Origin: an uncultured Ruminococcus sp. | GTDB taxonomy: Bacteria; Bacillota; Clostridia; Oscillospirales; Ruminococcaceae | DNA: 6,436 nt | Assembly (NCBI GenBank): GCA_937926145.1 | Contig: CALANW010000097.1 | Location: forward strand, 1 to 6,436 | Reading direction: 5' to 3' | Part shown: piece after piece, positions 1-5,960 of the stretch | How positions within the stretch are numbered: the stretch's first letter is position 1 | How the letters are laid out: every line of letters begins with the position of its first letter | The notes under the pieces: generated by a model | Seen by the model: the letters and a program-made list of their open reading frames with translations, nothing else | Database searches by the model: none | Told to the model about the DNA's origin: nothing | Program-made: the position numbers and the translations under genes

Positions 1-55
1 GAGCGCTACCTTGGGGTGGTAGAGGCCGTGGGTTCAAGTCCCGTCACTCCGACCA
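1..55 (+). tRNA. tRNA-Pro(GGG), 3' part only
   Basis: This is the 3' portion of a proline tRNA, cut by the window edge inside the D stem. It is identical base for base to 157-211 of the complete copy downstream. The anticodon stem CTACC/GGTAG encloses the loop TTGGGGT, giving anticodon GGG at 13-15, which reads CCC. The T arm (GTGGG, TTCAAGT, CCCGT) and an encoded CCA end at 55 are intact. Whether the missing 5' part exists cannot be seen, so this could be a normal tandem tRNA gene or a 3' fragment left by an integration event. The terminator directly behind it favours a real transcribed gene. Confidence 0.85.
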
Positions 56-58
56 GAT

Positions 59-100
59 AAAAAGACTTGTTTCAATATAATGTTGCAAACAAGTCTTTTT
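59..100. terminator. Intrinsic terminator between the two tRNA copies
   Basis: A perfect 14-bp inverted repeat (59-72 with 87-100) has a 14-nt loop. The stem begins with five A and ends with five T, so it can act in both directions. It starts four bases after the CCA of the first tRNA and should end that transcript. It also separates the second tRNA from the promoter of the first. Confidence 0.8.
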
Positions 101-133
101 ATTCTTCTTACTTGTTTATCCCCTTTAATATGT

Positions 134-211
134 CGGGGTGTAGCTCAGTTTGGCTAGAGCGCTACCTTGGGGTGGTAGAGGCCGTGGGTTCAAGTCCCGT
201 CACTCCGACCA
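134..211 (+). tRNA. tRNA-Pro(GGG), complete
   Basis: The full cloverleaf can be folded by eye. The acceptor stem CGGGGTG pairs with CACTCCG with one G-T wobble. The D stem is GCTC/GAGC, the anticodon stem CTACC/GGTAG has loop TTGGGGT, and the T arm is GTGGG-TTCAAGT-CCCGT. Discriminator A and an encoded CCA complete the 78-nt gene. The anticodon GGG is at 169-171 and decodes the proline codon CCC. The final 55 bases are identical to the partial copy at the window start. I see no convincing promoter in the 33 bases between the preceding terminator and this gene, so its expression is uncertain. It lies 89 bases from the integrase stop codon and is the probable integration target. Confidence 0.93.
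157..211. other. Candidate attachment site end (tRNA 3' half)
   Basis: Tyrosine recombinases of this type often integrate in the 3' half of a tRNA gene and restore it with an identical sequence carried by the element. An integrase gene lies immediately next to this tRNA, which makes its anticodon-to-CCA region the likely att core. The exact crossover cannot be set, because the matching repeat at the far end of the element is not in the window. The only other copy seen here is the tRNA fragment at 1-55. Confidence 0.4.
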
Positions 212-216
212 ATGGA

Positions 217-260
217 AATAACCTCTCAAATGGCTGTAATACGCCGATTGAGAGGTTATT
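217..260. terminator. Hairpin terminator between tRNA and integrase
   Basis: A perfect 13-bp inverted repeat (217-229 with 248-260) has an 18-nt loop that can form a small inner GGC/GCC stem. It starts six bases after the tRNA CCA. The T-tract is short on the plus strand (TTATTCTTAT), and on the minus strand the hairpin is followed by TTTCC, so termination may be moderate. It lies between the convergent tRNA and integrase genes and could serve both. Confidence 0.65.
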
Positions 261-282
261 CTTATATCCGAATATACGGTTT

Positions 283-301
283 GGTCAAATAATGGTCAAA
301 T
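283..301. repeat. Two direct GGTCAAAT repeats near the integrase stop
   Basis: GGTCAAAT occurs at 283-290 and again at 294-301, an 11-bp period or about one helical turn. The second copy reaches the first base of the integrase stop codon. Short direct repeats at such spacing between an integrase gene and its attachment site are typical of arm-type sites bound by the integrase N-terminal domain. That role is inferred from position only. Confidence 0.4.
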
Positions 302-1506
302 CAGGCGTGACGGCAGTATTTTTCGTTGATGTGAAGCATATCAACTATCTCGTCCGTTGCCCTTGCCTTGACCTCATTGAATGCGTGAGTGTAGATATTA
401 AGCGTGGTTGCGGGTGTCGAATGACCGAGTATCTCCGATACCGTCTTTGCATCGGTCCCCTTTGCGATCATTGCGGAAGCTACAAAATGGCGCATTGAAT
501 GAATCCCGTAAAAGTCCATTCCGTGCTTTGCACACATCTTTTTGAGATAATTGTAAGGGATACCGTTGTACATTATCTTGGTGTATGTAATATCGCAGAA
601 AAGATAATCATTATCTGTGTGCCTTATACCTATATACTTTTTTGCGGCAATTTCTTCTGCCCTGTACTTCTCAAAAAGATCAATTACGATCTGAGGAAGC
701 CTTATAACACGCATAGAGCTTTCCGTTTTGGTATTGCCTACATACATCTCCTTTTTCTTTCGGGAATAGTTGGCAGCTCTCTTTATTCTGAGAATATGGC
801 TGTCAACGTCAATGTCGCAATACCTGAGCCCAACGATCTCCGAACGTCTTAAACCGCAGATAATAGCTATCGTTGCGAAAAGCTGATGTTTGAGCGGTGC
901 TTCCGAATAAAGAAGATCAACAAATTCTTCTGCCTGTTCGGGTGTGTATATCTTCTTTTCCTTGTGAACTTCGGGCGGAAGCTTTACATTCGTGCAGGGA
1001 TTTTTCGTCAGCATCTCAATTCTTATGGCATAATCGAAAATGCCTGATACAAATGACAGATAGTGCTTTATCGTTTTTCTCGAAAGTCCCTTTTCGGGGT
1101 CAACCTTATTAACACCCGGTTTGGTGAGCGAGTTTATAAAGCTCTGAATGTGAATGGTTTTGATTTTATCCATTCTCATATCACCGAGTGCTTCGTAAGT
1201 CCGCTCCTTGAAGTCTTCACAGCGTTCACGGGTGGTCGTTGCGTGCTGAATGTCCGCATAATCAACGAACCATCTTTCGGCAAAGCTTTTAAACGTGATA
1301 TTCGGAAGAACCGCAAGCGCATTTATCTGCTGCTCAAACTCAAATCCGATAGCCTCGGCTGCTTTGTCACGTTTCTTCTCGGTCATTCCTTCAAAACGTG
1401 GATCGTCAAATCTGACGGTCATACTCGTGTAAAGAAACTTGCCGTTTGCGTCCTTACCGTTAAATACTCTTATACGGTAAGCGTTTTCTCTTTTGGTAAT
1501 GTTCAT
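301..1506 (-). CDS. Tyrosine recombinase (site-specific integrase)
   Basis: This is a phage/ICE-type tyrosine recombinase that would integrate and excise the element. Counting from the chosen start (401 residues), residues 2-45 resemble the arm-binding N-terminal domain of Tn916-like integrases, and about 70-165 form the core-binding SAM-like helical domain. The catalytic domain follows, with Arg220 (GLRRSE), Lys260 (TKTES), His336 and Arg339 (HSMRH), His362 (LGHS) and the nucleophile Tyr372 (IYTHAF). All catalytic residues are present and the length is normal, so the enzyme should be active. Two ATGs are possible, at 1512 and 1506. The Shine-Dalgarno AAAGGAG ends at 1515, only 2 nt from the first but 8 nt from the second, so I chose 1506. 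The longer form adds Met-Ser. I see no clear promoter directly upstream, so it is probably co-transcribed with the zinc-finger gene, and the leader can hide its ribosome binding site. Its 3' end faces the tRNA target. Confidence 0.95.
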   Translation of the reverse strand: MNITKRENAYRIRVFNGKDANGKFLYTSMTVRFDDPRFEGMTEKKRDKAAEAIGFEFEQQINALAVLPNITFKSFAERWFVDYADIQHATTTRERCEDFKERTYEALGDMRMDKIKTIHIQSFINSLTKPGVNKVDPEKGLSRKTIKHYLSFVSGIFDYAIRIEMLTKNPCTNVKLPPEVHKEKKIYTPEQAEEFVDLLYSEAPLKHQLFATIAIICGLRRSEIVGLRYCDIDVDSHILRIKRAANYSRKKKEMYVGNTKTESSMRVIRLPQIVIDLFEKYRAEEIAAKKYIGIRHTDNDYLFCDITYTKIMYNGIPYNYLKKMCAKHGMDFYGIHSMRHFVASAMIAKGTDAKTVSEILGHSTPATTLNIYTHAFNEVKARATDEIVDMLHINEKYCRHA

Positions 1507-1512
1507 TGACAT

Positions 1513-1569
1513 TACTCCTTTCGCAGTTGCGAAAGGACAAATAACGTGTGGAATGGAATCTGTCCTTTC
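1513..1569 (-). promoter_or_regulatory. Two-state leader hiding the integrase ribosome binding site
   Basis: Read on the minus strand, three segments compete. Segment 1, GAAAGGACA (1569-1561), is complementary to segment 2, TGTCCTTTC (1539-1531). Segment 2 continues as CCTTTCGCA (1536-1528), which is perfectly complementary to segment 3, TGCGAAAGG (1525-1517), and segment 3 carries the Shine-Dalgarno of the integrase gene. Pairing 2:3 buries the ribosome binding site, while pairing 1:2 frees it. The shared bases 1531-1536 make the two folds exclusive. At DNA level the 1517-1536 arms form a 20-bp inverted repeat that could instead be a protein operator. No known riboswitch class is recognised. 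Confidence 0.5.
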
Positions 1570-1587
1570 AGGGTGGATACCTTCTAT

Positions 1588-1626
1588 AATCTCCTTGTCT
1601 GTTGCCGCAGACAGGGAGATTTTTTA
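1588..1626 (+). terminator. Plus-strand terminator-like hairpin after the zinc-finger gene
   Basis: A 14-bp stem with one G-T wobble (1588-1601 with 1608-1621) and a 6-nt loop is followed on the plus strand by a run of T (1620-1625). On the minus strand, the direction of the flanking genes, it sits directly after the zinc-finger stop codon. There it is followed by ATTATAGAAGG rather than a T run, so it should not stop transcription toward the integrase. Its terminator polarity opposes both neighbouring genes. It may block antisense transcription or stabilise the mRNA 3' end. Confidence 0.6.
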
Positions 1627-2589
1627 TTTTATATCAGCCCAAAACATATTCATTTGGATATTAAAATTATCTATCCATTCAGAAAATGCTTCGGGCGTAA
1701 TATCGCCGTTTCGTACACTGTTGCGCTTTTCATAGCTTTCCGACGTAAAGCCCGTGAAAATATCATTGCAAAGCTGCAGCTTATCACCTGTCAACATCCC
1801 TTTTTCTTTTGCACGTCTTATCTTAGTGTACCAACGCTGATACACTTTCATATACTGAGCTTCGTATTCGTCATTGTGCTTTTCCCTGTATCTGCTAAGC
1901 TTTTCGGAATTTCTCTGCTTCCTGCAGGCATCGGAACAAAGCACATCAAACAAACTTGACTTTGCGATAAACAATCTTCCGCAGTTCAGACAAAATCTTG
2001 GAAAAAGGCTCTTGCTGTACAGCAATCGGATATAATATTCTACCATTGAAACCAAAGAAACATCGGTAACAGCGTATTCCTCGCCGTTTTTGCCCTTGAT
2101 TATCATCATAGGCATATCGTCCCTGACGTATCCGTTCAGCAAACAATCAAGAGCCTGATCTGTATTCGGCACTCTCGAAGGGGTAAAGCTGATGTGTCGC
2201 TGATTATATTCAAAATCTCTGTTTATCAATGCGGTCTGTGTTATTTCAAGGTGATTGCAAAGCCACTCCAGTTCGTCCTCATTTGATATCAAATTTCCAA
2301 AATACGCTTTATCAATCACTTTTTTCAGATAACCGCAGGTCACGTTACTGTCAGGAACAATAACTCTGCTGCCTTTAAGATAATTGAGCATTTTACAGTC
2401 GGAAGATAGGTCAAACAGTAACGAACCTATCTCCCTTTCCGAGATCTCAACGCTCTTTTCGGCAAACAGCCCACCTTTGACGTAATTGAAAACTTTTTTC
2501 GGCTCGCCGTATATTATTTTTTCCGTAAGCTTATCGCAGTCAACACTTACAGCTATGCACATATCTGCAAAAAATTTGTAATCAGCCAT
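1624..2589 (-). CDS. Zinc-finger protein resembling the DUF6076 group
   Basis: This 321-residue protein has no recognised enzymatic function. Its clear landmark is a Cys4 site at residues 200-222 (FCLNCGRLF, then LCSDACRKQRN, spaced C-x2-C-x14-C-x3-C). A basic stretch, SRYREKH, follows, and the region from 240 to 265 is charged and probably helical. That arrangement recalls CGNR-type and DUF6076 zinc-binding proteins found in clostridial mobile elements, which suggests DNA or RNA binding. The assignment is from memory of the family, not a search. The N-terminal 190 residues show no motif I recognise. The start at 2589 lacks a strong Shine-Dalgarno (only GGGG about 8 nt upstream), but no better in-frame start exists. 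A minus-strand promoter lies 63 bases upstream. The gene precedes the integrase in the same direction with a 117-bp gap, so it probably belongs to the integration module, perhaps as its regulator. Confidence 0.85.
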   Translation of the reverse strand: MADYKFFADMCIAVSVDCDKLTEKIIYGEPKKVFNYVKGGLFAEKSVEISEREIGSLLFDLSSDCKMLNYLKGSRVIVPDSNVTCGYLKKVIDKAYFGNLISNEDELEWLCNHLEITQTALINRDFEYNQRHISFTPSRVPNTDQALDCLLNGYVRDDMPMMIIKGKNGEEYAVTDVSLVSMVEYYIRLLYSKSLFPRFCLNCGRLFIAKSSLFDVLCSDACRKQRNSEKLSRYREKHNDEYEAQYMKVYQRWYTKIRRAKEKGMLTGDKLQLCNDIFTGFTSESYEKRNSVRNGDITPEAFSEWIDNFNIQMNMFWADIK

Positions 2590-2645
2590 TATCCAGCCCC
2601 ATTTCCCAACGCCTTTGATTGATTTTTTTCTATTTTATTGGTTCA

Positions 2646-2750
2646 TTTTGCATTATATCAGATTTTCTCGGAAATATCAATAGCAAAACTGTTGCAAAAA
2701 ACCTACATAGTTTTATGCAAAATATCAGAATTATACAATTTGCAAAAAAC
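2646..2750. repeat. Repeated TGCAAAA boxes between divergent promoters
   Basis: The sequence TTGCAAAAAAC occurs at 2692-2702 and 2740-2750, exactly 48 bp apart. ATGCAAAA is at 2715-2722, its inverted copy TTTTGCAT at 2646-2653, and a variant AGCAAAAC near 2682. The boxes lie between and partly within two divergent promoters, the arrangement of operator sites for a shared regulator. The region is AT-rich, so some matches could be chance, but the 11-bp exact repeat is harder to dismiss. The binding protein is unknown; the HTH protein at 2860 and the zinc-finger protein are candidates. Confidence 0.45.
2652..2680 (-). promoter_or_regulatory. Sigma-A promoter for the zinc-finger/integrase unit
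   Basis: On the minus strand, TTGATA (2680-2675) is followed after exactly 17 bp by TATAAT (2657-2652). A TG one base before the -10 makes it an extended -10 element. Transcription would start near 2645, leaving a leader of about 55 nt before the ATG at 2589. One of the repeated TGCAAAA boxes (2652-2646 on this strand) overlaps the edge of the -10 and the start site. Confidence 0.75.
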
Positions 2751-2754
2751 TCAC

Positions 2755-2783
2755 TTGACTTTTAGTGTTTGCTGCGCTATAAT
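2755..2783 (+). promoter_or_regulatory. Sigma-A promoter for the HTH-ATPase-relaxase operon
   Basis: TTGACT (2755-2760) and a consensus TATAAT (2778-2783) are separated by exactly 17 bp. The start would be near 2790, giving a leader of about 70 nt before the ATG at 2860. This supports the short form of the first gene over a longer reading frame opening at 2638, which lies upstream of the promoter. Confidence 0.82.
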
Positions 2784-2859
2784 CAAAGCAGTTGGACTGT
2801 ATTTTTATATATTTCAACATCAAAAACACACATCACATGATTTTGAAAGGAGTCAAAAG

Positions 2860-3072
2860 ATGACTGAAAATACTAAACCTGTTGCCCTTATGACAATTCA
2901 CGAAGCAGCCAAAACAGGTATCATGCCTGAAAACACCCTTAGACGTATGTGTAAGAATAACGAAGTTCCCTGCCTTCATATCGGAAAGAGAACGCTTATC
3001 AATTTTGACGTGCTTGTTTCTTTCCTCAACGATCCCGACAACTATGTAAAGGAGGCGGGACCGAATGTATGA
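2860..3072 (+). CDS. Excisionase-like helix-turn-helix protein
   Basis: This 70-residue protein matches the small MerR-like winged-helix type used by excisionases (HTH_17). Residues 11-33 form the helix-turn-helix (MTIHEAAK, then PENTLRRMCKN). Residues 35-50 form the wing (VPCLHIGKRTLINF), and 50-57 a short closing helix. The start has a strong AAAGGAG seven bases upstream and sits 70 nt after the promoter. Its 3' end overlaps the start of the ATPase gene by 8 bases (ATGTATGA), a sign of coupled translation. In the family such proteins bend DNA at attachment sites to favour excision, or regulate plasmid-type replication. Being in the replication/mobilization operon rather than beside the integrase, it could do either and could also control the divergent promoters. 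No DNA-binding target can be proved from the sequence. Confidence 0.85.
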   Translation: MTENTKPVALMTIHEAAKTGIMPENTLRRMCKNNEVPCLHIGKRTLINFDVLVSFLNDPDNYVKEAGPNV

Positions 3073-4138
3073 AAAAGAAGAAGCCGCCCTTGCTCCGACT
3101 GTCAGTACAGTCGAAGGGCAGCTTCCGTATGATTGTTATGAATCAATTATACCATACGAAAAGTCGGAATGCAATACAGCCGACATCAGATTTTTCTCGG
3201 AGATTGAAGCATCTGCCGTTGATTGGCTTTGGTATCCGTACATTCCTTTCGGCAAGATAACTATAATTCAGGGCGACCCCGGCGAGGGAAAAACAACCCT
3301 TGCACTTAATATCGCCGCTATTCTGAGCAGAGGTGAACATCTGCCTACGGAGCTTGAATATAGCTACACATACGATAATATTACTTCAATCTATCAGACA
3401 GCCGAGGACGGACTTGCCGATACTATTAAACCCAGGCTTACAGCTGCAAATGCCGATTGCAGCCGAATATGTACCATTATCGAGGGCAATGCTTCGCTTC
3501 ATTTCTGTGACAGCAGACTTGAAGAAACCATTGCATCAACGGGAGCAAAGCTGCTGATAATGGACCCTATACAGGCATACCTCGGCGCAGATGTTGATAT
3601 GCACCGTGCCAACGAGATACGTCCCGTAATGTCACGGCTTGAAACACTCGCAGAGAAGTACGGCTGTGCTGTTGTCCTTATAGGACACATGAACAAAAGC
3701 GGTAAGAAAGCTCAATACAAAGGGCTTGGTTCTATCGACATAACGGCAGCCGCCCGAAGCGTTCTTTTTGTAGGACGCAGGGACAACGATAAACAGAAAC
3801 GCTGCATTATCCCCATAAAATCAAACCTTGCACCGGAAGGACGTGCCGTCCTTTTCAGCGTTGGCGACCGACTCACTTGGGAAGGTTTTGCCGATCTTGA
3901 CATAAACAAAATATGCTCCGATCTCGGCAGCAGCGATAAAGCTCTGTCAAAGGTCGAACAGGCTGAATTTTTTCTCAAAGAGCTTTTTGACGGAAGAACG
4001 GAAATACGGAGTTCGGAAGTTGAAAACCGAGCTAAGGAACACGGAATATGCAAGCGTGTTCTTGACACGGCAAAGAAAAATCTGAACATATCGTCACGAA
4101 AATCGGGAGATTATTGGTTTTATATTTTCCCCAATTGA
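3065..4138 (+). CDS. RepA-like AAA/RecA-fold ATPase
   Basis: This 357-residue cytoplasmic P-loop ATPase is of the RecA/DnaB-like type (AAA_25, RepA helicase group). Walker A is GDPGEGKTT at residues 70-78. Walker B is LLIMDP at 163-168, followed by IQAYLGADVD. A GHMNKS segment at 207-212 fits the sensor motif of this group, and TAEDG at 112-116 the conserved acidic motif after the second strand. The last 60 residues (about 295-357) look like a winged-helix tail, which may bind DNA. In plasmids and IMEs, proteins of this family act as replicative helicases or primase partners. The start uses AAAGGAGG nine bases upstream; an overlapping ATG at 3069 is out of frame. It is expected to be expressed with the HTH gene before it and the relaxase after it. 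No separate initiator or primase is seen, so an autonomous replication function is an inference. Confidence 0.9.
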   Translation: MYEKEEAALAPTVSTVEGQLPYDCYESIIPYEKSECNTADIRFFSEIEASAVDWLWYPYIPFGKITIIQGDPGEGKTTLALNIAAILSRGEHLPTELEYSYTYDNITSIYQTAEDGLADTIKPRLTAANADCSRICTIIEGNASLHFCDSRLEETIASTGAKLLIMDPIQAYLGADVDMHRANEIRPVMSRLETLAEKYGCAVVLIGHMNKSGKKAQYKGLGSIDITAAARSVLFVGRRDNDKQKRCIIPIKSNLAPEGRAVLFSVGDRLTWEGFADLDINKICSDLGSSDKALSKVEQAEFFLKELFDGRTEIRSSEVENRAKEHGICKRVLDTAKKNLNISSRKSGDYWFYIFPN

Positions 4139-4146
4139 CAGACAAC

Positions 4147-4233
4147 TGCATTGTTGCATTCTTGCAATGTTGAGCCAAACAACGCTGTACAGCCATTTTG
4201 ATGCAAGAATGCAAGGGCGCAAGAATGCAGGAT
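4147..4233. repeat. Array of 8-bp units and long inverted repeat; candidate oriT/oriV
   Basis: The 117-bp gap before the relaxase gene is built from 8-bp units. TGCATTGT, TGCATTCT and TGCAATGT lie head to tail at 4147-4170. In the opposite sense, TGCAAGAA, TGCAAGGG, CGCAAGAA and TGCAGGAT run at 4202-4233. The two halves make a perfect 13-bp inverted repeat (4154-4166 with 4202-4214), and between them lies the 10-bp palindrome GCTGTACAGC (4184-4193). GCAAGAATGCA occurs twice directly (4203-4213, 4219-4229). Phased iterons next to a relaxase gene suggest an origin of transfer, or iterons bound by a replication protein given the upstream ATPase. No nic site can be assigned. Confidence 0.5.
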
Positions 4234-4255
4234 ATACGGAAAGGAGTGACAGAAG

Positions 4256-5929
4256 ATGAGTGAAAAGAAGTTATCCCATGTTCAGGGAAAGGGTTGTCTT
4301 TCCCACAACAACCGCTTGTTTACGCCAAAGAACACAAATCCCGAAAGAAAAAGCTTCAACACATATTTTATTCGTGAAAACATTGCCGACAGTTATGAAA
4401 AACTGTTTGGAAATGCTGTAAAAGAATATAACAGCAGGCAAAAACGAAATGACAGAAAAATAACCTGCTCATATTTTGAGCATTTGTTTCACCACTCACC
4501 CTGCAGCACGGTTCTTGAATCACCGAACGGGCAGAAAAGCTTTTATGAGGACGTTGTGCAGATCGGTACAAAAGATGACACGGGCTGTGATACTCTTGAT
4601 TCCGAAAAGGCACGGTGGGCGTTAGTGGAATATATGGAGAATTTTCAAAGACGCAATCCGAACTTCTATGTATTCAATGCAGTTTTGCACATGGACGAAG
4701 CAACTCCGCATCTGCATATTGACTATATTCCCATCGGTCATTATGAAAGAGGTCTTTCCGTTCAGAACGGACTTGCACAGGCTCTTTTTGAGATGGGCTG
4801 CGGAAAGGGGAAAGATGCCATTAACCGATGGCGCAAAGCAGAGCGTGAGGAGCTTCGCAAGATATGTGAAATTCACGAAATACACGTTGCCGATGAAGAT
4901 AAGGGACGAGGGTTCAATTACAGCTGCGAGGAGTACAGAGAATACAGGGAAACCATAAGCGGCTATGAAAAACAGGTTTCCGAGCTAAAAAGCAAGGTAA
5001 ATGATCTGTCTGCGGATATTGAAAATAAATCTGCGGAATTAAGTGTGCTTAATGATAAAAAATCCACATTGCAGAATGAAGTAGATTTACTGAAAGCAGA
5101 AAGGAAAATAATCGAAACAACAAAAATCAAAGCCGTGAAAATGCCACTGCATAAGCTTATGATAGATGAAAGCGAAATCACGGAAATTGAGAATATGAAA
5201 AAATCCGCAGCAGTAAAATCAGAAGAACTGTCTGCCAGGGAAAAAGCTCTTAATTCACGTGAAGAACAGCTTAATAAAAGCCATGTACTGATTACCGCAA
5301 GAGAAAATGGCATTTCCGAAAAGGAGCAGTCTATCAAAGAAAAATTAAAGGAGATCGCCGAACATGAAGAATATGCCAAGCACGACAGCTACAAAGCCTT
5401 TGCAAAGGCTTCCGAAGTCGATCCGCTTTTTCAAAGAGCCAAAAAGGCACTTAAAGAAGCCGAAAGAATGAAATCCGAGCAGGAAGATATAAACAAGGTT
5501 CTTGAAAGCTATAAAACAAGCAATTCTCACCTTAAATCCGAATTGACGGAATTGAGGAGGTCCGAAAAATCAATCAGAGACGAATATTCGGATCATAAAA
5601 GAACAGCCGAAAAGGAAATCAGCAGGCTAAAAACCGAAAGTGAAACAAACTCCGAATCGTATCGGAAAGAAATCTCTGAATTAAATGAAAAGCTTGAAAG
5701 TGCAAATTCTCTGAACAGCAGTTTATCGGAAAAGAATAAAAGTCTGTCGGGCGAAAATGAACAGCTCAGCAAGAACAATAATTTTCTGAACGGTCTGATC
5801 GACACGCTGTATGAGATCGGCAGATTCATCTGCAACAGGTTAAAAATTGATTTTGACCGAATTGTTGATAAACGTCTTGACAGTTATTCTCTGAAATACA
5901 TTTTCGGAGATAACGGTCGGGAACGATAA
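4256..5929 (+). CDS. mob: MobV-family relaxase (Mob_Pre, plasmid mobilization)
   Basis: This 557-residue protein would nick one strand at oriT and stay attached to the 5' end for transfer. The N-terminal HNNR motif (residues 17-20) matches the HNxR motif of MobV enzymes, in which the His is the nucleophile of pMV158 MobM. The metal-binding motif is complete at 145-154 (HMDEATPHLH), followed by IDYIPIG. The relaxase domain spans roughly 1-225. From about 229 to 515 the sequence is almost entirely charged, heptad-like coiled coil, with a weakly hydrophobic break at 342-353 and KHDSYKAFAKASEVDPLF at 375-392. The final 45 residues (from FLNGLIDTLYEIGRF) are more hydrophobic and may be an amphipathic or membrane-contacting end. 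AAAGGAG lies nine bases before the ATG. No coupling protein or transfer channel is encoded nearby, so mobilization would need a helper. The gene appears intact. Confidence 0.93.
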   Translation: MSEKKLSHVQGKGCLSHNNRLFTPKNTNPERKSFNTYFIRENIADSYEKLFGNAVKEYNSRQKRNDRKITCSYFEHLFHHSPCSTVLESPNGQKSFYEDVVQIGTKDDTGCDTLDSEKARWALVEYMENFQRRNPNFYVFNAVLHMDEATPHLHIDYIPIGHYERGLSVQNGLAQALFEMGCGKGKDAINRWRKAEREELRKICEIHEIHVADEDKGRGFNYSCEEYREYRETISGYEKQVSELKSKVNDLSADIENKSAELSVLNDKKSTLQNEVDLLKAERKIIETTKIKAVKMPLHKLMIDESEITEIENMKKSAAVKSEELSAREKALNSREEQLNKSHVLITARENGISEKEQSIKEKLKEIAEHEEYAKHDSYKAFAKASEVDPLFQRAKKALKEAERMKSEQEDINKVLESYKTSNSHLKSELTELRRSEKSIRDEYSDHKRTAEKEISRLKTESETNSESYRKEISELNEKLESANSLNSSLSEKNKSLSGENEQLSKNNNFLNGLIDTLYEIGRFICNRLKIDFDRIVDKRLDSYSLKYIFGDNGRER

Positions 5930-5960
5930 TTTTATTGATTACCCTATCCCCATATATATT

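Noticed and set aside
1506..1511. Consensus TTGACA on the plus strand as part of an antisense promoter
   Set aside because: No -10-like sequence lies at 16-18 bp; the expected position is GCGAAA inside the palindrome.
1585..1590. Consensus TATAAT as a plus-strand promoter
   Set aside because: No acceptable -35 lies 16-18 bp upstream, and transcription would enter the terminator hairpin almost at once.
2582..2602. Six-codon upstream frame (MGLDNG) overlapping the zinc-finger start on the minus strand
   Set aside because: It has no ribosome binding site and is short enough to be chance.
2638..2859. Longer 144-residue version of the HTH protein starting at 2638
   Set aside because: Its extra 74 codons run across both divergent promoters and the repeat boxes. 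The start at 2860 has a strong ribosome binding site and follows the plus-strand promoter at a sensible distance.
4139..4255. CRISPR-like array in the repeat-rich gap
   Set aside because: The units are 8 bp and contiguous, with no spacers and opposite orientations in the two halves, so an iteron or oriT structure fits better.
4963..5379. Minus-strand reading frame opposite the relaxase coiled coil
   Set aside because: It is a shadow of a highly repetitive charged coding sequence, with no ribosome binding site or promoter and a low-complexity Ser/Phe-rich product.
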